From NCBI GenBank assembly GCA_963789885.1, contig CAWBNB010000021.1, positions 186,001 through 250,000 of the forward strand: a DNA stretch of 64,000 nucleotides, given 5' to 3'. This document shows positions 41,875-52,294 of this stretch, piece by piece (within the stretch, counting starts at the first letter, position 1; each line of letters opens with the position of its first letter). The notes beneath the pieces are model-generated. The model saw only the letters and a list, made by a program, of their open reading frames with translations, was not told the origin of the DNA and made no database searches. This DNA is from DATEDA01 sp963789885 (GTDB lineage Bacteria; Pseudomonadota; Gammaproteobacteria; Burkholderiales; SG8-39). A program made the translations under genes and the position numbers.

Positions 41875-43340
41875 ATGGACCTGACTACGCTCGCTAGCTC
41901 GCTCCAGAGCCACGTTGGGTGCACAACTGCCGGGGATCCTCGGGGCGCTCGGCATCCTCATCATCGGCTGGCTGGTCGCGGTCGCCGCCCGCGCGGGCGT
42001 CCATCGACTGCTCGCGCTGCTCAAGGTCAACGCGCGGATCGAGGAGAGCACCGGCCAGAAGGTCGGCGTCGAGTGGGGAATCGCCGTCGGCGTGTTCTGG
42101 GTGATCGTCCTGATCACCCTGGTCGCGGTGTTCGACTCGCTGCACCTCGATCTGATCTCGAACCCGTTCGCCCAGCTGGTCGGCCGAGATCATCGGCTAT
42201 CTGCCGTCGCTCGTCGCCGGCACGATCCTCGCGCTGGTCGCCTGGCTGCTCGCGACCGTGATCCGCGCGGTGGTGAACAAGATCCTCTCGTCCACGACCC
42301 TCGACGACAAGCTGTCGAAGGAGGCCGGGATGGAGCCGATGAGCAAGACCGTCGCGAACGTCCTCTTCTGGCTGGTGATCCTGCTGTTCATCCCGACCAT
42401 CCTCTCCGCCTTCGAGCTGCACGGCCTGCTCGAGCCGGTGCAGCTGATGCTCGCCAAGCTGCTCGCGATCGTGCCGAACATCGTCGGCGCGGCCATCATC
42501 GGCTTCGTCGGCTGGCTGCTCGCCAAGGTGCTGCGCGGCTTGGTCACGAACATCCTCGCCGCCGCCGGCACGGACAAGCTCGCCGGGACGATCGGACTCG
42601 CCGACACGGTGAAGCTCTCGCGCGTGGCGGGCACGATCGTCTTCATCTTCGTCTTCGTCCCGTCGCTGATCGCCGCCCTCGACGCGCTGCAGATCGACGC
42701 GATCTCGCGGCCGGCGACCGAGATGCTGCAGAAGTTCCTGGTCGCGGTGCCGAACATCGTCGCCGCGACGCTGATCCTGGTGATCACGTGGTACGTCGCG
42801 AAGTTCGCCTCCGGGCTGCTCGCCCGGCTGCTCGCGGGCCTCGGCGCCGACACGCTGCCGCAGAAGCTCGGCATGAAGGCTGCGTTCACCGGCAACCTGC
42901 GGCCATCGACCCTGGTCGGCGGGATCGTGCTGTTCTTCGCGATGCTCTTCGCCACCGTCGAGGCCGCGAACCGCCTCGAGTTCCACCAGGTGCGCGACGT
43001 GGTCACGATGTTCATCAAGTTCGGCGGCGACGTGCTGCTCGGCGGCGCGATCCTGGTGATCGGCTTCTGGCTCGCGAACCTCGTCTACGAGGCGATCGAC
43101 AAGGCGAGCGGCGAGCAGACCACGGGGCTCGCGCGCATCGCGCGGATCGCGATCCTCGGCCTGGTGATCGCGATGGGCCTGCGCGCGATGGGGATCGCCG
43201 ACGACATCGTGAACCTCGCCTTCGGCCTCACGCTCGGCGCGATCGCGGTCGCGGTCGCACTGTCCTTCGGGCTCGGCGGTCGCGAGGCGGCCGGGAAGCA
43301 GATGGAGCACTGGCTGTCCAAGCTCCGCAAGGGCAACTGA
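41875..43340 (+). pseudogene. CmpX-like mechanosensitive channel family protein, two frameshifts
   Basis: The protein consists of repeated transmembrane-helix segments (LPGILGALGILIIGWLVA, IVPNIVGAAIIGFVGWLLA, VPNIVAATLILVITWYVA) and a soluble linker. It resembles the conserved-TM-helix channel family that includes CmpX. Three frames are needed to read it. Removing one G at 41914 joins the ATG-led start MDLTTLASSLQSH to the next frame. Removing one G at 42182 joins that to the segment that runs to the stop at 43340. Together they make 487 residues, the normal size. Sequence motifs on all pieces are intact, so sequencing error is likely. An upstream ribosome binding site GGGGAGG precedes the ATG at 41875. 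Confidence 0.8.
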
Positions 43341-43346
43341 CCGGGT

Positions 43347-44417
43347 TTGCCCCGTCCGATCCGCGCCACCTTCGATCTCGCGGCGTTCCGCGAGAACCTC
43401 GCGCTCGCGCGCGCCCGGGCGCCGCACGCCCGCACCTGGGCGGTGGTCAAGGCGAACGCGTACGGTCACGGCCTCGAGCGCGCGGTGCGCGCGCTCGAGG
43501 CGGCCGACGGATTCGCGCTGCTCGATCTGAACGACGCGGTGGGCCTGCGCGAGGCAGGCGTCACGAAGCCGATCCTCCTCCTCGAGGGCGTGTTCGAGGC
43601 CGACGATCTGCAGACGGTGGGCGAGCACGGCCTGTCGACCGTCGTCCACGACCGCGAACAGATCGCATTGCTGGAGGCCGTGCGCCTGCCGACGCGGGTG
43701 CCCGTGTACCTCAAGCTGAACTCGGGGATGAACCGGCTCGGCTTCGCCCCGGAGGACTATCGGAAGGTCTTCGAGCGGCTCGCCCGCTCGCCGGTAGTAA
43801 GCGGGATCACGCTGATGACGCATTTCGCCGACGCCGACGGCCTCTCGGGCGTCGCCGAGCCGTTGCGCCGTTTCGAGGCCGCCACGGCGCGGATCGAGGC
43901 GCCGCGCAGCCTTGCGAACTCGGCGGCCGTCCTGCGCTTCCCCGAGACGCACTGCGACTGGGTACGGCCCGGGATCATGCTGTACGGTTGCTCGCCGTTC
44001 GTGGATACCACCGCCGCGACGATCGGGCTGAAGCCGGTCATGACGCTCACTGCGGAGCTGATCGCCGTGCGCGACCTGCGGCCGGGCGACCGCGTCGGCT
44101 ACGGCGGCGCGTTCGTCGCCGACCGGCCGATGCGGCTCGGCGTCGTCGCCTGCGGCTACGCCGATGGCTATCCGCGCCACGCGCCCGACGGGACGCCGGT
44201 GCTCGTGAACGGGATCCGGACGCGCACCGTCGGGCGCGTGTCGATGGACATGCTCACCGTGGACCTCGACCCGGTGCCCGGGGCGGCGGTCGGAGCGACG
44301 GTCACGCTCTGGGGCGAGGGTCTGCCGTGCGACGAGGTCGCAGCCGCCGCGGGGACGCTGAGCTACGAGCTCCTCTGCAAGATCACCGCGCGCGTGCCCC
44401 AAGTCGAGCGCGGCTGA
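43347..44417 (+). CDS. alr: Alanine racemase
   Basis: A PLP enzyme that supplies D-alanine for peptidoglycan. The 356-residue product has RTWAVVKANAYGHGL with the PLP lysine and the catalytic-tyrosine region RVGYGGAFVADRPMRLG. The TTG start at 43347 is 7 bases after the previous stop and gives the natural N-terminus PRPIRATFDL. radA follows in 3 bases, a conserved pairing. Confidence 0.95.
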   Translation: MPRPIRATFDLAAFRENLALARARAPHARTWAVVKANAYGHGLERAVRALEAADGFALLDLNDAVGLREAGVTKPILLLEGVFEADDLQTVGEHGLSTVVHDREQIALLEAVRLPTRVPVYLKLNSGMNRLGFAPEDYRKVFERLARSPVVSGITLMTHFADADGLSGVAEPLRRFEAATARIEAPRSLANSAAVLRFPETHCDWVRPGIMLYGCSPFVDTTAATIGLKPVMTLTAELIAVRDLRPGDRVGYGGAFVADRPMRLGVVACGYADGYPRHAPDGTPVLVNGIRTRTVGRVSMDMLTVDLDPVPGAAVGATVTLWGEGLPCDEVAAAAGTLSYELLCKITARVPQVERG

Positions 44418-44420
44418 GAC

Positions 44421-45776
44421 ATGGCGACGCGCGCGAAAGCGATCTACGCCTGCAACGAGTGCGGCGGGCAGTCGACCAAGTGGCAGGGCCAGTGTCCGCA
44501 CTGCGGCGCCTGGAACACGCTGGTGGAGGCGGTCGCGGAGCGCGCCAGCCAGCATCGCTACGCCGGCGGGGCCAAGGCGGCGGCGCTCGTGCCGCTCGCC
44601 CGCATCCCGGCGAAGGAGACGTCGCGCATGCCGACCGGCGTGGCCGAGTTCGACCGGGCGCTCGGCGGCGGGCTGATCGCGGGGCAGGTCGTGCTGATCG
44701 GCGGCGATCCCGGCATCGGCAAGTCGACGCTGCTCCTGCAGGCGCTCGCGTGGATGAGCGGTGCGCGCAAGGTGATCTACGTGTCGGGGGAGGAATCGCC
44801 GGAGCAGGTGGCGCTGCGCGCGCAGCGGCTGCAGATCGACACCGCCGCGGTCGCGCTGCTCGCCGAGATCCAGCTCGAGCGGATCACCGCGACCCTGGAG
44901 GCGGAGAAACCGGAAGTCGCCGTCGTCGATTCGATCCAGACGCTCTACTCCGAGGCGCTGCAGTCGGCGCCGGGGTCGGTAGCGCAGGTGCGCGAGTGCG
45001 CGGCGCAGCTCACCCGCCTCGCCAAGAGCCAGGGCATCGCGCTGATCTTCGTCGGCCACGTGACCAAGGAGGGTGCGCTCGCGGGTCCGCGGGTGCTCGA
45101 GCACATCGTCGACACGGTGCTCTACTTCGAAGGCGACCCGCATTCGAGCTTCCGGCTCATCCGGGCGGTCAAGAACCGGTTCGGCCCGGTGAACGAGCTC
45201 GGTGTCTTCGCCATGACCGAGCGCGGCTTGCGCGGCGTGGCGAACCCGTCGGCGCTCTTCCTTTCGCACCATCGCGAGCCGGTCGCCGGCTCCTGCATCC
45301 TCGTGACCAACGAAGGCACGCGGCCGCTGCTCGTCGAAGTGCAGGCGCTGGTCGACGGCGCGCAGGGCATGACGCCGCGCCGCCTTGCGCAGGGACTCGA
45401 CCAGAACCGGCTCGCGATGCTGCTCGCGGTGCTGCACCGGCACGCCGGCGTCGCGGTGCACGACCAGGACGTGTTCGTGAACGCGGTCGGGGGCGTGCGG
45501 ATCGAGGAGCCGGCGGCCGACCTGGCGGTTCTGCTAGCGGTGATCTCGAGCTTTCGCAACCGGCCGCTGCCCGAGAAGCTCGTCGTCTTCGGCGAGATCG
45601 GGCTCGCCGGCGAGGTGCGGCCAGCGCCGCGCGGCCAGGAGCGGTTGCGCGAGGCGGCGAAGCTCGGTTTCCGCCGCGCGCTCATCCCGCGCGCGAACGC
45701 GCCGAAGCAGGCGATCGAAGGGATCGAGGTGGTCGCCGTCGAGCGCCTCGCCGACGCGCTGGCCGAGCTAGGCTAG
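44421..45776 (+). CDS. radA: DNA repair protein RadA
   Basis: A 451-residue RecA-like ATPase that branches recombination intermediates. It has a zinc finger (YACNECGGQSTKWQGQ and CPHCG), Walker A GDPGIGKST, the RadA motif KNRFG and a C-terminal Lon-like domain (from about 290) ending ERLADALAELG. It follows alr by 3 bases. The 3' end overlaps the convergent hpnE by 9 bases. Confidence 0.97.
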   Translation: MATRAKAIYACNECGGQSTKWQGQCPHCGAWNTLVEAVAERASQHRYAGGAKAAALVPLARIPAKETSRMPTGVAEFDRALGGGLIAGQVVLIGGDPGIGKSTLLLQALAWMSGARKVIYVSGEESPEQVALRAQRLQIDTAAVALLAEIQLERITATLEAEKPEVAVVDSIQTLYSEALQSAPGSVAQVRECAAQLTRLAKSQGIALIFVGHVTKEGALAGPRVLEHIVDTVLYFEGDPHSSFRLIRAVKNRFGPVNELGVFAMTERGLRGVANPSALFLSHHREPVAGSCILVTNEGTRPLLVEVQALVDGAQGMTPRRLAQGLDQNRLAMLLAVLHRHAGVAVHDQDVFVNAVGGVRIEEPAADLAVLLAVISSFRNRPLPEKLVVFGEIGLAGEVRPAPRGQERLREAAKLGFRRALIPRANAPKQAIEGIEVVAVERLADALAELG

Positions 45777-47048
45777 GACCAGGTTCGCGGCGGCGACGCC
45801 GCTCCTGATCGCCGCCTCCAGCGTCGCCGGATAGTCGCTCGCCGTGTAGTCGCCGGCTAGCACGACACCGCGCACCGCCGTTGCGTTTCCCGGGCGGAGG
45901 AGCCCGGGCCGGCAGCTGAACGTCGCGCGTCGTTCGGCGATCACGCGCTGCCAGCGCGGTTCCGGCAGGCCACCGAGTCCGGCCGCCAGCTCGGCATGGA
46001 TGGCGGCGGCGAGTTCGGCGTGCGTCAACGCCTCATGGTCGCCCGAGGCGCTCAGCACCGATGCGATCAGGCCGGGGTACCCCGAGAGCGTTCCGCGGTC
46101 GAATGCCCATTGCAGCAACCCGCCGCTGAACCCGAGCATCGGGAACGGGAGCGACACGCTCTCCGGATACTGGAGGTAGCAGGTGTAGATCGGCTCGTGC
46201 TCGATCGCGGCAAGGGTCGCAGCGAGACCGCCGAGCTCCGGCAGGTTGCCGAGCAGCGCGGGCACGTGCTGCGGGGAACAGGCGAGGATGACGTGGGTGA
46301 ACGCGCCCGCGTCGGCGTCGAGCCGGAAGCCGGCGCCGTCCCGCCCGACGCTCCGCACGGCCGCGCCGAGGCGGACCTCGCCCCCACGCGCGGCGACGAA
46401 CGCCGCGGCCGGCACGGGGAAGAGTGCGCCGAGGTCGGCTTTCGGCAGGAGCAGATCGCTCGCCGCCCGGCCGCCGCCGAGCGTATCGCGCAGCACGTTC
46501 GCAAAGACCCGCGCCGAGGCGCGCTCCGGCGGCGTGTTGAGCGCCGACACGCAGAGGGGAACCCACAGGCGTTCGCGCAGAGCGCCGCCCTGGCCGTGCC
46601 GGGCGAGCAGCCGGTCGACGCTCTCGTCCGCCGCCAGGGCGAACCGGGCGCGGCGGAGGGCCGCGATGAAGCGTGCCGCCGCGATTCGCTCGGCGATCGT
46701 CAGACCCGAAGCCGAGACGAGCGCCGCGAGGAGGTGGAGTGGCGCAGGGAGCGGCGGCGCGCGCAACCGGAAGCCCGAGACGTAGCGCAGCTCGAGCGGC
46801 AGCCGCGCGAGCAGGCGCTCGGGGTCTGCGCCGACGAGCCGCATCAGCCGCAGCGCCTCGGCGTAGGCGCCGATCAGGATGTGCTGGCCGTTGTCGAGGT
46901 CGACGCCATCGATCGTCACGCGCCGCGCGCGGCCGCCAAGGCTGCGCGTGGCTTCGAAGACCGTGACCGGGTGCCCGCGCTCCGCCAGCGTCACGGCGGC
47001 GGCGAGGCCCCCCCAGCCGGCGCCAACGACCGCTACGCGGCGACCCAC
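45768..47048 (-). CDS. hpnE: Squalene-forming FAD-dependent desaturase HpnE
   Basis: A 426-residue FAD protein with the dinucleotide-binding start VAVVGAGWGGLAAAVTLAER and a GGRARRVTIDG stretch. HpnE takes hydroxysqualene from HpnC to squalene. The GTG start at 47048 overlaps the hpnD stop by 16 bases, so they are coupled. The order hpnC-hpnD-hpnE is the standard squalene route of bacteria that make hopanoids without SQS. Confidence 0.92.
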   Translation of the reverse strand: MGRRVAVVGAGWGGLAAAVTLAERGHPVTVFEATRSLGGRARRVTIDGVDLDNGQHILIGAYAEALRLMRLVGADPERLLARLPLELRYVSGFRLRAPPLPAPLHLLAALVSASGLTIAERIAAARFIAALRRARFALAADESVDRLLARHGQGGALRERLWVPLCVSALNTPPERASARVFANVLRDTLGGGRAASDLLLPKADLGALFPVPAAAFVAARGGEVRLGAAVRSVGRDGAGFRLDADAGAFTHVILACSPQHVPALLGNLPELGGLAATLAAIEHEPIYTCYLQYPESVSLPFPMLGFSGGLLQWAFDRGTLSGYPGLIASVLSASGDHEALTHAELAAAIHAELAAGLGGLPEPRWQRVIAERRATFSCRPGLLRPGNATAVRGVVLAGDYTASDYPATLEAAIRSGVAAANLVLA

Positions 47049-47866
47049 GTGCGCCAGGCGATCCAGAGCTTGCGGATCGGCGTCAGCGCGACGCGGTGCG
47101 CCAGCACCCGCGAGCCGTCGCGCCGGATCTCGTCGAGCAGGGTGCGGTAGATCGCGGCCATCACGAGGCCGGGGCGCTGCGCCTTGCGGTCCTCGGGCGG
47201 CAGCAGCGCGAGCGCGCGCTCGTAGTAAGCCTTCGCGCGGTCGATCTGGAACGCCATCAGACGGCCGAAACCCTCGGTCTGCCGCGCATCGAGGATGTCG
47301 GCGGCCGAGACGCCGAACCGGGCGAGCTCGTCCTGCGGCAGGTAGATGCGGTTCTTGTGCGCGTCTTCGCCGACGTCGCGGATGATGTTGGTGAGCTGGA
47401 ACGCGGTGCCGAGCGTCTCCGCGTACTTGAGGGTCTGGGGGTTGGCGTAGCCGAAGATGCTGGCGGCGAGCAGGCCGACCACTCCGGCGACGTGGTAGCA
47501 GTAGCGCTCGAGGCCGGCGAAATCGGCATAGCGGGCGTGGTGGAGATCCATCGCCATTCCGTCGAGGATCTCGTTCAGCCGCGCCTGCGTCACGCCGAAG
47601 CGCTCGACCGCCGGCACGAGCGCTTTCGTGACCGGATGCTGCGGCGTCGCGGCGAAGAGCGCGGCGACCTCGCTTCGCCACCAGGCGAGCTTCGCCGCGG
47701 CGACGCCAACGTCGGTGCACTCGTCGACGACGTCGTCGACCTCGCGGCAGAACGCGTAAAGGGCGGTAATCGCGCGGCGCCGCTCCGGTGGCAGGAAGAG
47801 GAACGAGTAGTAGAAGCTCGACCCGCTCGCCGCCGCCTTCTGCTGGCAATACTCGTCCGGCGACAT
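47033..47866 (-). CDS. hpnD: Presqualene diphosphate synthase HpnD
   Basis: A 277-residue trans-isoprenyl diphosphate synthase-like enzyme that joins two farnesyl diphosphates into presqualene diphosphate. The aspartate-rich motifs are FCREVDDVVDEC and NIIRDVGEDAHKNRIYLPQ. Its ATG at 47866 shares the A with the hpnC stop (TGATG). Residues match HpnD rather than HpnC in position and order. Confidence 0.93.
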   Translation of the reverse strand: MSPDEYCQQKAAASGSSFYYSFLFLPPERRRAITALYAFCREVDDVVDECTDVGVAAAKLAWWRSEVAALFAATPQHPVTKALVPAVERFGVTQARLNEILDGMAMDLHHARYADFAGLERYCYHVAGVVGLLAASIFGYANPQTLKYAETLGTAFQLTNIIRDVGEDAHKNRIYLPQDELARFGVSAADILDARQTEGFGRLMAFQIDRAKAYYERALALLPPEDRKAQRPGLVMAAIYRTLLDEIRRDGSRVLAHRVALTPIRKLWIAWRTWVAA

Positions 47867-48675
47867 CAGGTGACCGCGGCGCGCCAGAACATGAGCGACC
47901 AGTCGGGCGCCCGCAGCACCGGGCGGTGCCGGAAGACGTCGCCGCCCGCGCGGTCGATCCGCTCGAGGATGCGCAAGCCCCCCTGCACGACGAGGCGGAG
48001 CTCCCAGCCGATGCGGCCGGGGAGCGCGCGGGCGAGCGGCGCGCCGGACTGGAGCTTCGAGCGCGTGCGCTCGACCTGGAACGCGATGAGGCGCCGCCAG
48101 GCATCGTCGGCGCGCCCGGCGGCAATCTGCGCCTCGCTCACGCCGAACCGAGCGAGGTCGTCCTGCGGCAGGTAGACGCGGCCTTTCGCCCAGTCGACCG
48201 CCACGTCCTGCCAGAAGTTGGCGAGCTGCAGCCCGGTGCAGATCGCATCCGAACGGCGAACGTTCTCCGCGGTTGCCGCGCCGAAGAGATGAAGCATCAG
48301 GCGGCCCACCGGGTTCGCGGACCGGCGGCAGTAGTCGAGCACCTCGTCGAAGGCGGCGTACCGCGGCTTCACGACGTCCTGGCTGAACGCGTCGAGCAGG
48401 TCGTAAAACGGCTGCAGCGGTAACGCATGAGCGGCAATCACCGGCGCGAGCCCGGCGAGCACCGGCGCGTCGGGTTCGCGGCCGGCAGCGATGCGATCGA
48501 GGTCGGCACGATAGGCGTCGAGCCGCCCGAGCCGGTCCGCTGCCGGCGCATCGCCTTCGTCGGCGAAGTCGTCGGCGGTGCGCGCGAACCAGTAAATCGC
48601 CGCGACCGCCGGTCGCAGGGCACGCGGCAGGAGCCACGAGGCGACCGGGAAGTTCTCGTAGTGGCCGACTGACAT
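47866..48675 (-). CDS. hpnC: Hydroxysqualene synthase HpnC
   Basis: A 269-residue relative of HpnD that converts presqualene diphosphate into hydroxysqualene. It shows WFARTADDFADEGD and NFWQDVAVDWAKGRVYLPQ. It is first in the hpnC-hpnD-hpnE operon. No squalene-hopene cyclase gene is in the window, so the end product is not determined here. The start at 48675 gives MSVGHYENFPVASWLLP, the usual N-terminus. Confidence 0.92.
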   Translation of the reverse strand: MSVGHYENFPVASWLLPRALRPAVAAIYWFARTADDFADEGDAPAADRLGRLDAYRADLDRIAAGREPDAPVLAGLAPVIAAHALPLQPFYDLLDAFSQDVVKPRYAAFDEVLDYCRRSANPVGRLMLHLFGAATAENVRRSDAICTGLQLANFWQDVAVDWAKGRVYLPQDDLARFGVSEAQIAAGRADDAWRRLIAFQVERTRSKLQSGAPLARALPGRIGWELRLVVQGGLRILERIDRAGGDVFRHRPVLRAPDWSLMFWRAAVT

Positions 48676-48777
48676 TTACGCGGGTTTTCAAGGGGATCGC
48701 GCAGTTTCATCGCGCGTTTTCGGCTGACAGTATAGGGCCGGTCCGGTAAACTCCCGTCCGACAGCATCCGCGATGCC

Positions 48778-48862
48778 GCGAAGGTGGCGGAATTGGTAGA
48801 CGCACTGGATTTAGGTTCCAGCGCCGAAAGGCATCCGGGTTCGAGTCCCGGCCTTCGCACCA
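48778..48862 (+). tRNA. tRNA-Leu (anticodon TAG)
   Basis: An 85-base tRNA. Acceptor arms GCGAAGG and CCTTCGC pair, and a long variable arm marks it as class II. The anticodon stem CTGGA/TCCAG flanks the loop TTTAGGT, so the anticodon is TAG (48812-48814). The TPsi arm holds GGTTCGAGTCC, and CCA is encoded. A TATAGG 42 bases upstream may be the promoter -10. Confidence 0.95.
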
Positions 48863-48876
48863 CCGCCTGCGGAGAT

Positions 48877-48909
48877 GAAACCCGCCGGCGCGAAGCGCAG
48901 GCGAGTTTC
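48877..48909 (+). terminator. Hairpin after tRNA-Leu
   Basis: Arms GAAACCCGCC and GGCGAGTTTC pair with one mismatch, with a further small hairpin (GCGC-GAA-GCGC) in the loop. It starts 14 bases past the CCA. The T-run after it is short. Confidence 0.45.
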
Positions 48910-48924
48910 CCGGAATCGGGGTGC

Positions 48925-48946
48925 GCGAGGGGGCATGCCCCCTCGC
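48925..48946. repeat. Perfect 22-bp palindrome before tig
   Basis: GCGAGGGGGCA and its reverse complement TGCCCCCTCGC meet to form one continuous palindrome, 41 bases before the tig ATG. It could be a second terminator of tRNA-Leu, a 5' leader structure of tig or an operator. No T-run follows. Confidence 0.55.
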
Positions 48947-48986
48947 ATCGTAGAGACCGGATCGCGCATCGCCCTCGACCAACGCC

Positions 48987-50291
48987 ATGGCAACCACACT
49001 CGAAAATCTCGGACAACTCGAACGCCGCCTGGTGATGGCGGTGCCGGCCGCCGACATCGACCGCCAGGTCGGCGAACGCCTCAAGCGGCTGGCGCGCACG
49101 ATCCGCATGGCCGGTTTCCGGCCGGGGAAAGTGCCGCTGAAGCTGGTGGAGCAGACGTACGGGCCGCAGGTCCGCTCGGAGGTCATCGGCGATGCGGTGC
49201 AGAAGTCGTTCTCGGACGCCGTCCGGGACCAGAACCTCCGCGTCGCCGGGTACCCGCGCATCGAGCGGAACGACGCCGCGCCGGAGGGCGAGCTGCAGTT
49301 CAGCGCGACCTTCGAGGTGTACCCGGAGATCGCCCCCGGAGAGCTCGCGGGCGTGACCATCGAGCGCCCGGCGCTTGCGGTGGGCGACGCCGAGGTCGGG
49401 AAGACGATCGAGGTGCTCCGCAAGCAGCGGATCCGGTACGAGGCGGCCGATCGCGCGGCGGCAAGCGGGGACCGCGTGACGGTCGACTTCGTCGGCACCC
49501 TGGACGGCGCCGAATTCGCCGGGGGCAAGGGCGCGGACCATGCGTTCGTCCTCGGGGAAGGCCGCATGCTTCCCGACTTCGAGACCGGAGTGAACGGTCT
49601 CGCCGCCGGCGAGTCGAAGACGGTGCCGGTCCACTTTCCCGCCGATTACCAGGCGAAGGAGCTGGCGGGCAAGACCGCGAGCTTCGCAATCACCCTGAAG
49701 AAGGTCGAGGCGCCGAAGCTACCCGAGGTCGACGGCGACTTCGCCCGCTCGCTCGGCGTCGCCGACGGCGATCTCGCGAAGATGCGCTCGGAGGTGCGGG
49801 CGAACGTCGAGCGCGAGGTGAAGAAGCGCCTCGGGAGCGAGCTTAAGGCGAAGGTCATGCAGGCCCTCCTCGAGACCACCAAGACGGAGCTCCCGAAGTC
49901 GCTGGTCGACATGGAGGTCGAGCGGCTGGTCTCCGGCGCGCGCGCCGACCTGCAGGCGCGCGGGCTGAAAATGGAGAACGTCCCGATCGATCCGCAGCTC
50001 TTCGAGGACCAGGCGAAGCGCCGGGTGGCGCTCGGGCTGATCGTGGGCGAGGTGGTCAAGCGGTTCGACCTGGCGGCGAAGCCCGAACAGGTGCGAAAAC
50101 TCGTCGAGGAGCACGCTGACAGCTATGAGCAGCCGACCGAGGTGGTAAAATGGTTCTACACTCAACCGGACCGGCTCGCCGAGTTCGAAGGTCTCGCGGT
50201 CGAGGAGAACGTGATCGACTGGGTCCTCAAGCAGGCGCGGGTCGTGGACAAGCCGGTGGCGTTTGACGAACTGATGGGACGGGCAGCATGA
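48987..50291 (+). CDS. tig: Trigger factor
   Basis: The ribosome-associated chaperone that meets nascent chains. The 434-residue length is normal. The ribosome-binding N-terminus includes MAGFRPGKVPLKLVEQTYG (the GFRxGK signature). A central FKBP-type prolyl isomerase domain (about 150-240, VDFVGTLDGAEFAGGKG) and a C-terminal helical chaperone domain follow. It begins the tig-clpP-clpX-lon-hupB group and overlaps clpP by 4 bases (ATGA). Confidence 0.96.
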   Translation: MATTLENLGQLERRLVMAVPAADIDRQVGERLKRLARTIRMAGFRPGKVPLKLVEQTYGPQVRSEVIGDAVQKSFSDAVRDQNLRVAGYPRIERNDAAPEGELQFSATFEVYPEIAPGELAGVTIERPALAVGDAEVGKTIEVLRKQRIRYEAADRAAASGDRVTVDFVGTLDGAEFAGGKGADHAFVLGEGRMLPDFETGVNGLAAGESKTVPVHFPADYQAKELAGKTASFAITLKKVEAPKLPEVDGDFARSLGVADGDLAKMRSEVRANVEREVKKRLGSELKAKVMQALLETTKTELPKSLVDMEVERLVSGARADLQARGLKMENVPIDPQLFEDQAKRRVALGLIVGEVVKRFDLAAKPEQVRKLVEEHADSYEQPTEVVKWFYTQPDRLAEFEGLAVEENVIDWVLKQARVVDKPVAFDELMGRAA

Positions 50292-50941
50292 CGGTGGGGC
50301 GGATGATGTCGCGAGGCGCGGGAATGCCGGAGCCGCAAGGGCTCGGGCTGATCCCAATGGTGATCGAGCAGAGCGGGCGGGGCGAACGCGCCTACGATAT
50401 CTACTCGCGGCTGCTGAAGGAGCGGGTCGTTTTCCTCGTCGGACCGGTCAACGAGGTGTCCGCGAACCTGATCGTCGCGCAGCTCCTGTTCCTCGAGTCC
50501 GAGAACCCCGACAAGGACATCTCGTTCTACGTGAACTCGCCGGGTGGGTCGGTGTCGGCGGGGCTCGCGATCTACGACACGATGCAGTTCATCAAGCCGG
50601 ACGTGTCGACGCTGTGCATCGGGCAGGCCGCGAGCATGGGCGCGCTGCTGCTCTCAGCGGGTGCGAAAGGCAAGCGCTACGTCCTGCCGAACTCGCGGGT
50701 GATGATCCACCAGCCGATGGGCGGGTTCCAGGGGCAGGCCTCCGACGTCGAGATCCATGCCAAGGAGATCCTCTACCTCCGGGCGAAGCTGAACGAGATC
50801 ATGGCCAAGCACACCGGACAGTCGATCGACCGCATCGCCCGGGACACCGATCGGGACAATTTCCTATCGGCCGACGAGGCGATGCAGTATGGTCTTGTGG
50901 ATCGCATCCTGACCTCGCGCAACGAAGCCACGGTGGGCTAA
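50288..50941 (+). CDS. clpP: ATP-dependent Clp protease proteolytic subunit
   Basis: The serine protease ring that degrades substrates unfolded by ClpX. The product is 217 residues, with the nucleophile Ser116 in IGQAASMGALLLSAG and His141 in NSRVMIHQPMG. The N-terminus GLGLIPMVIEQSGRGERAYD is family-typical. The first about 17 residues are a propeptide-like extension. It starts in the tig stop and is followed by clpX after 6 bases. Confidence 0.97.
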   Translation: MTVGRMMSRGAGMPEPQGLGLIPMVIEQSGRGERAYDIYSRLLKERVVFLVGPVNEVSANLIVAQLLFLESENPDKDISFYVNSPGGSVSAGLAIYDTMQFIKPDVSTLCIGQAASMGALLLSAGAKGKRYVLPNSRVMIHQPMGGFQGQASDVEIHAKEILYLRAKLNEIMAKHTGQSIDRIARDTDRDNFLSADEAMQYGLVDRILTSRNEATVG

Positions 50942-50947
50942 GCCAAG

Positions 50948-52222
<1,275 letters not shown>

Positions 52223-52267
52223 CTGCTGTAGTCGGCGGCGCACCGGTCGCGGATCCGGCGCGGCCCG

Positions 52268-52294
52268 CTTGAATCCCGGGGGCGCCGCCCCCAC
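52268..52294 (+). promoter_or_regulatory. Candidate sigma-32 promoter of lon, with overlapping hairpin
   Basis: CTTGAA (52268-52273) and CCCCAC (52289-52294) are separated by 15 bases and match the heat-shock consensus CTTGAA / CCCCAT at 11 of 12 bases. The lon ATG is 33 bases downstream. Within the spacer, GGGGGC (52278-52283) and GCCCCC (52287-52292) form a hairpin with a 3-base loop followed by ACTTTT, so a clpX terminator is an alternative reading. Confidence 0.55.

Noticed and set aside
42114..45461. An 1115-residue minus-strand open frame opposite the CmpX-like gene, alr and radA
   Set aside because: No motif or hydrophobic pattern, composition typical of antisense frames in GC-rich genes, and the sense strand encodes conserved proteins.
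41915..45808. A 1297-residue plus-strand frame through the CmpX-like, alr and radA region
   Set aside because: Only its first about 90 residues are real (the middle segment of the frameshifted channel). The remainder is an out-of-frame shadow of alr and radA.
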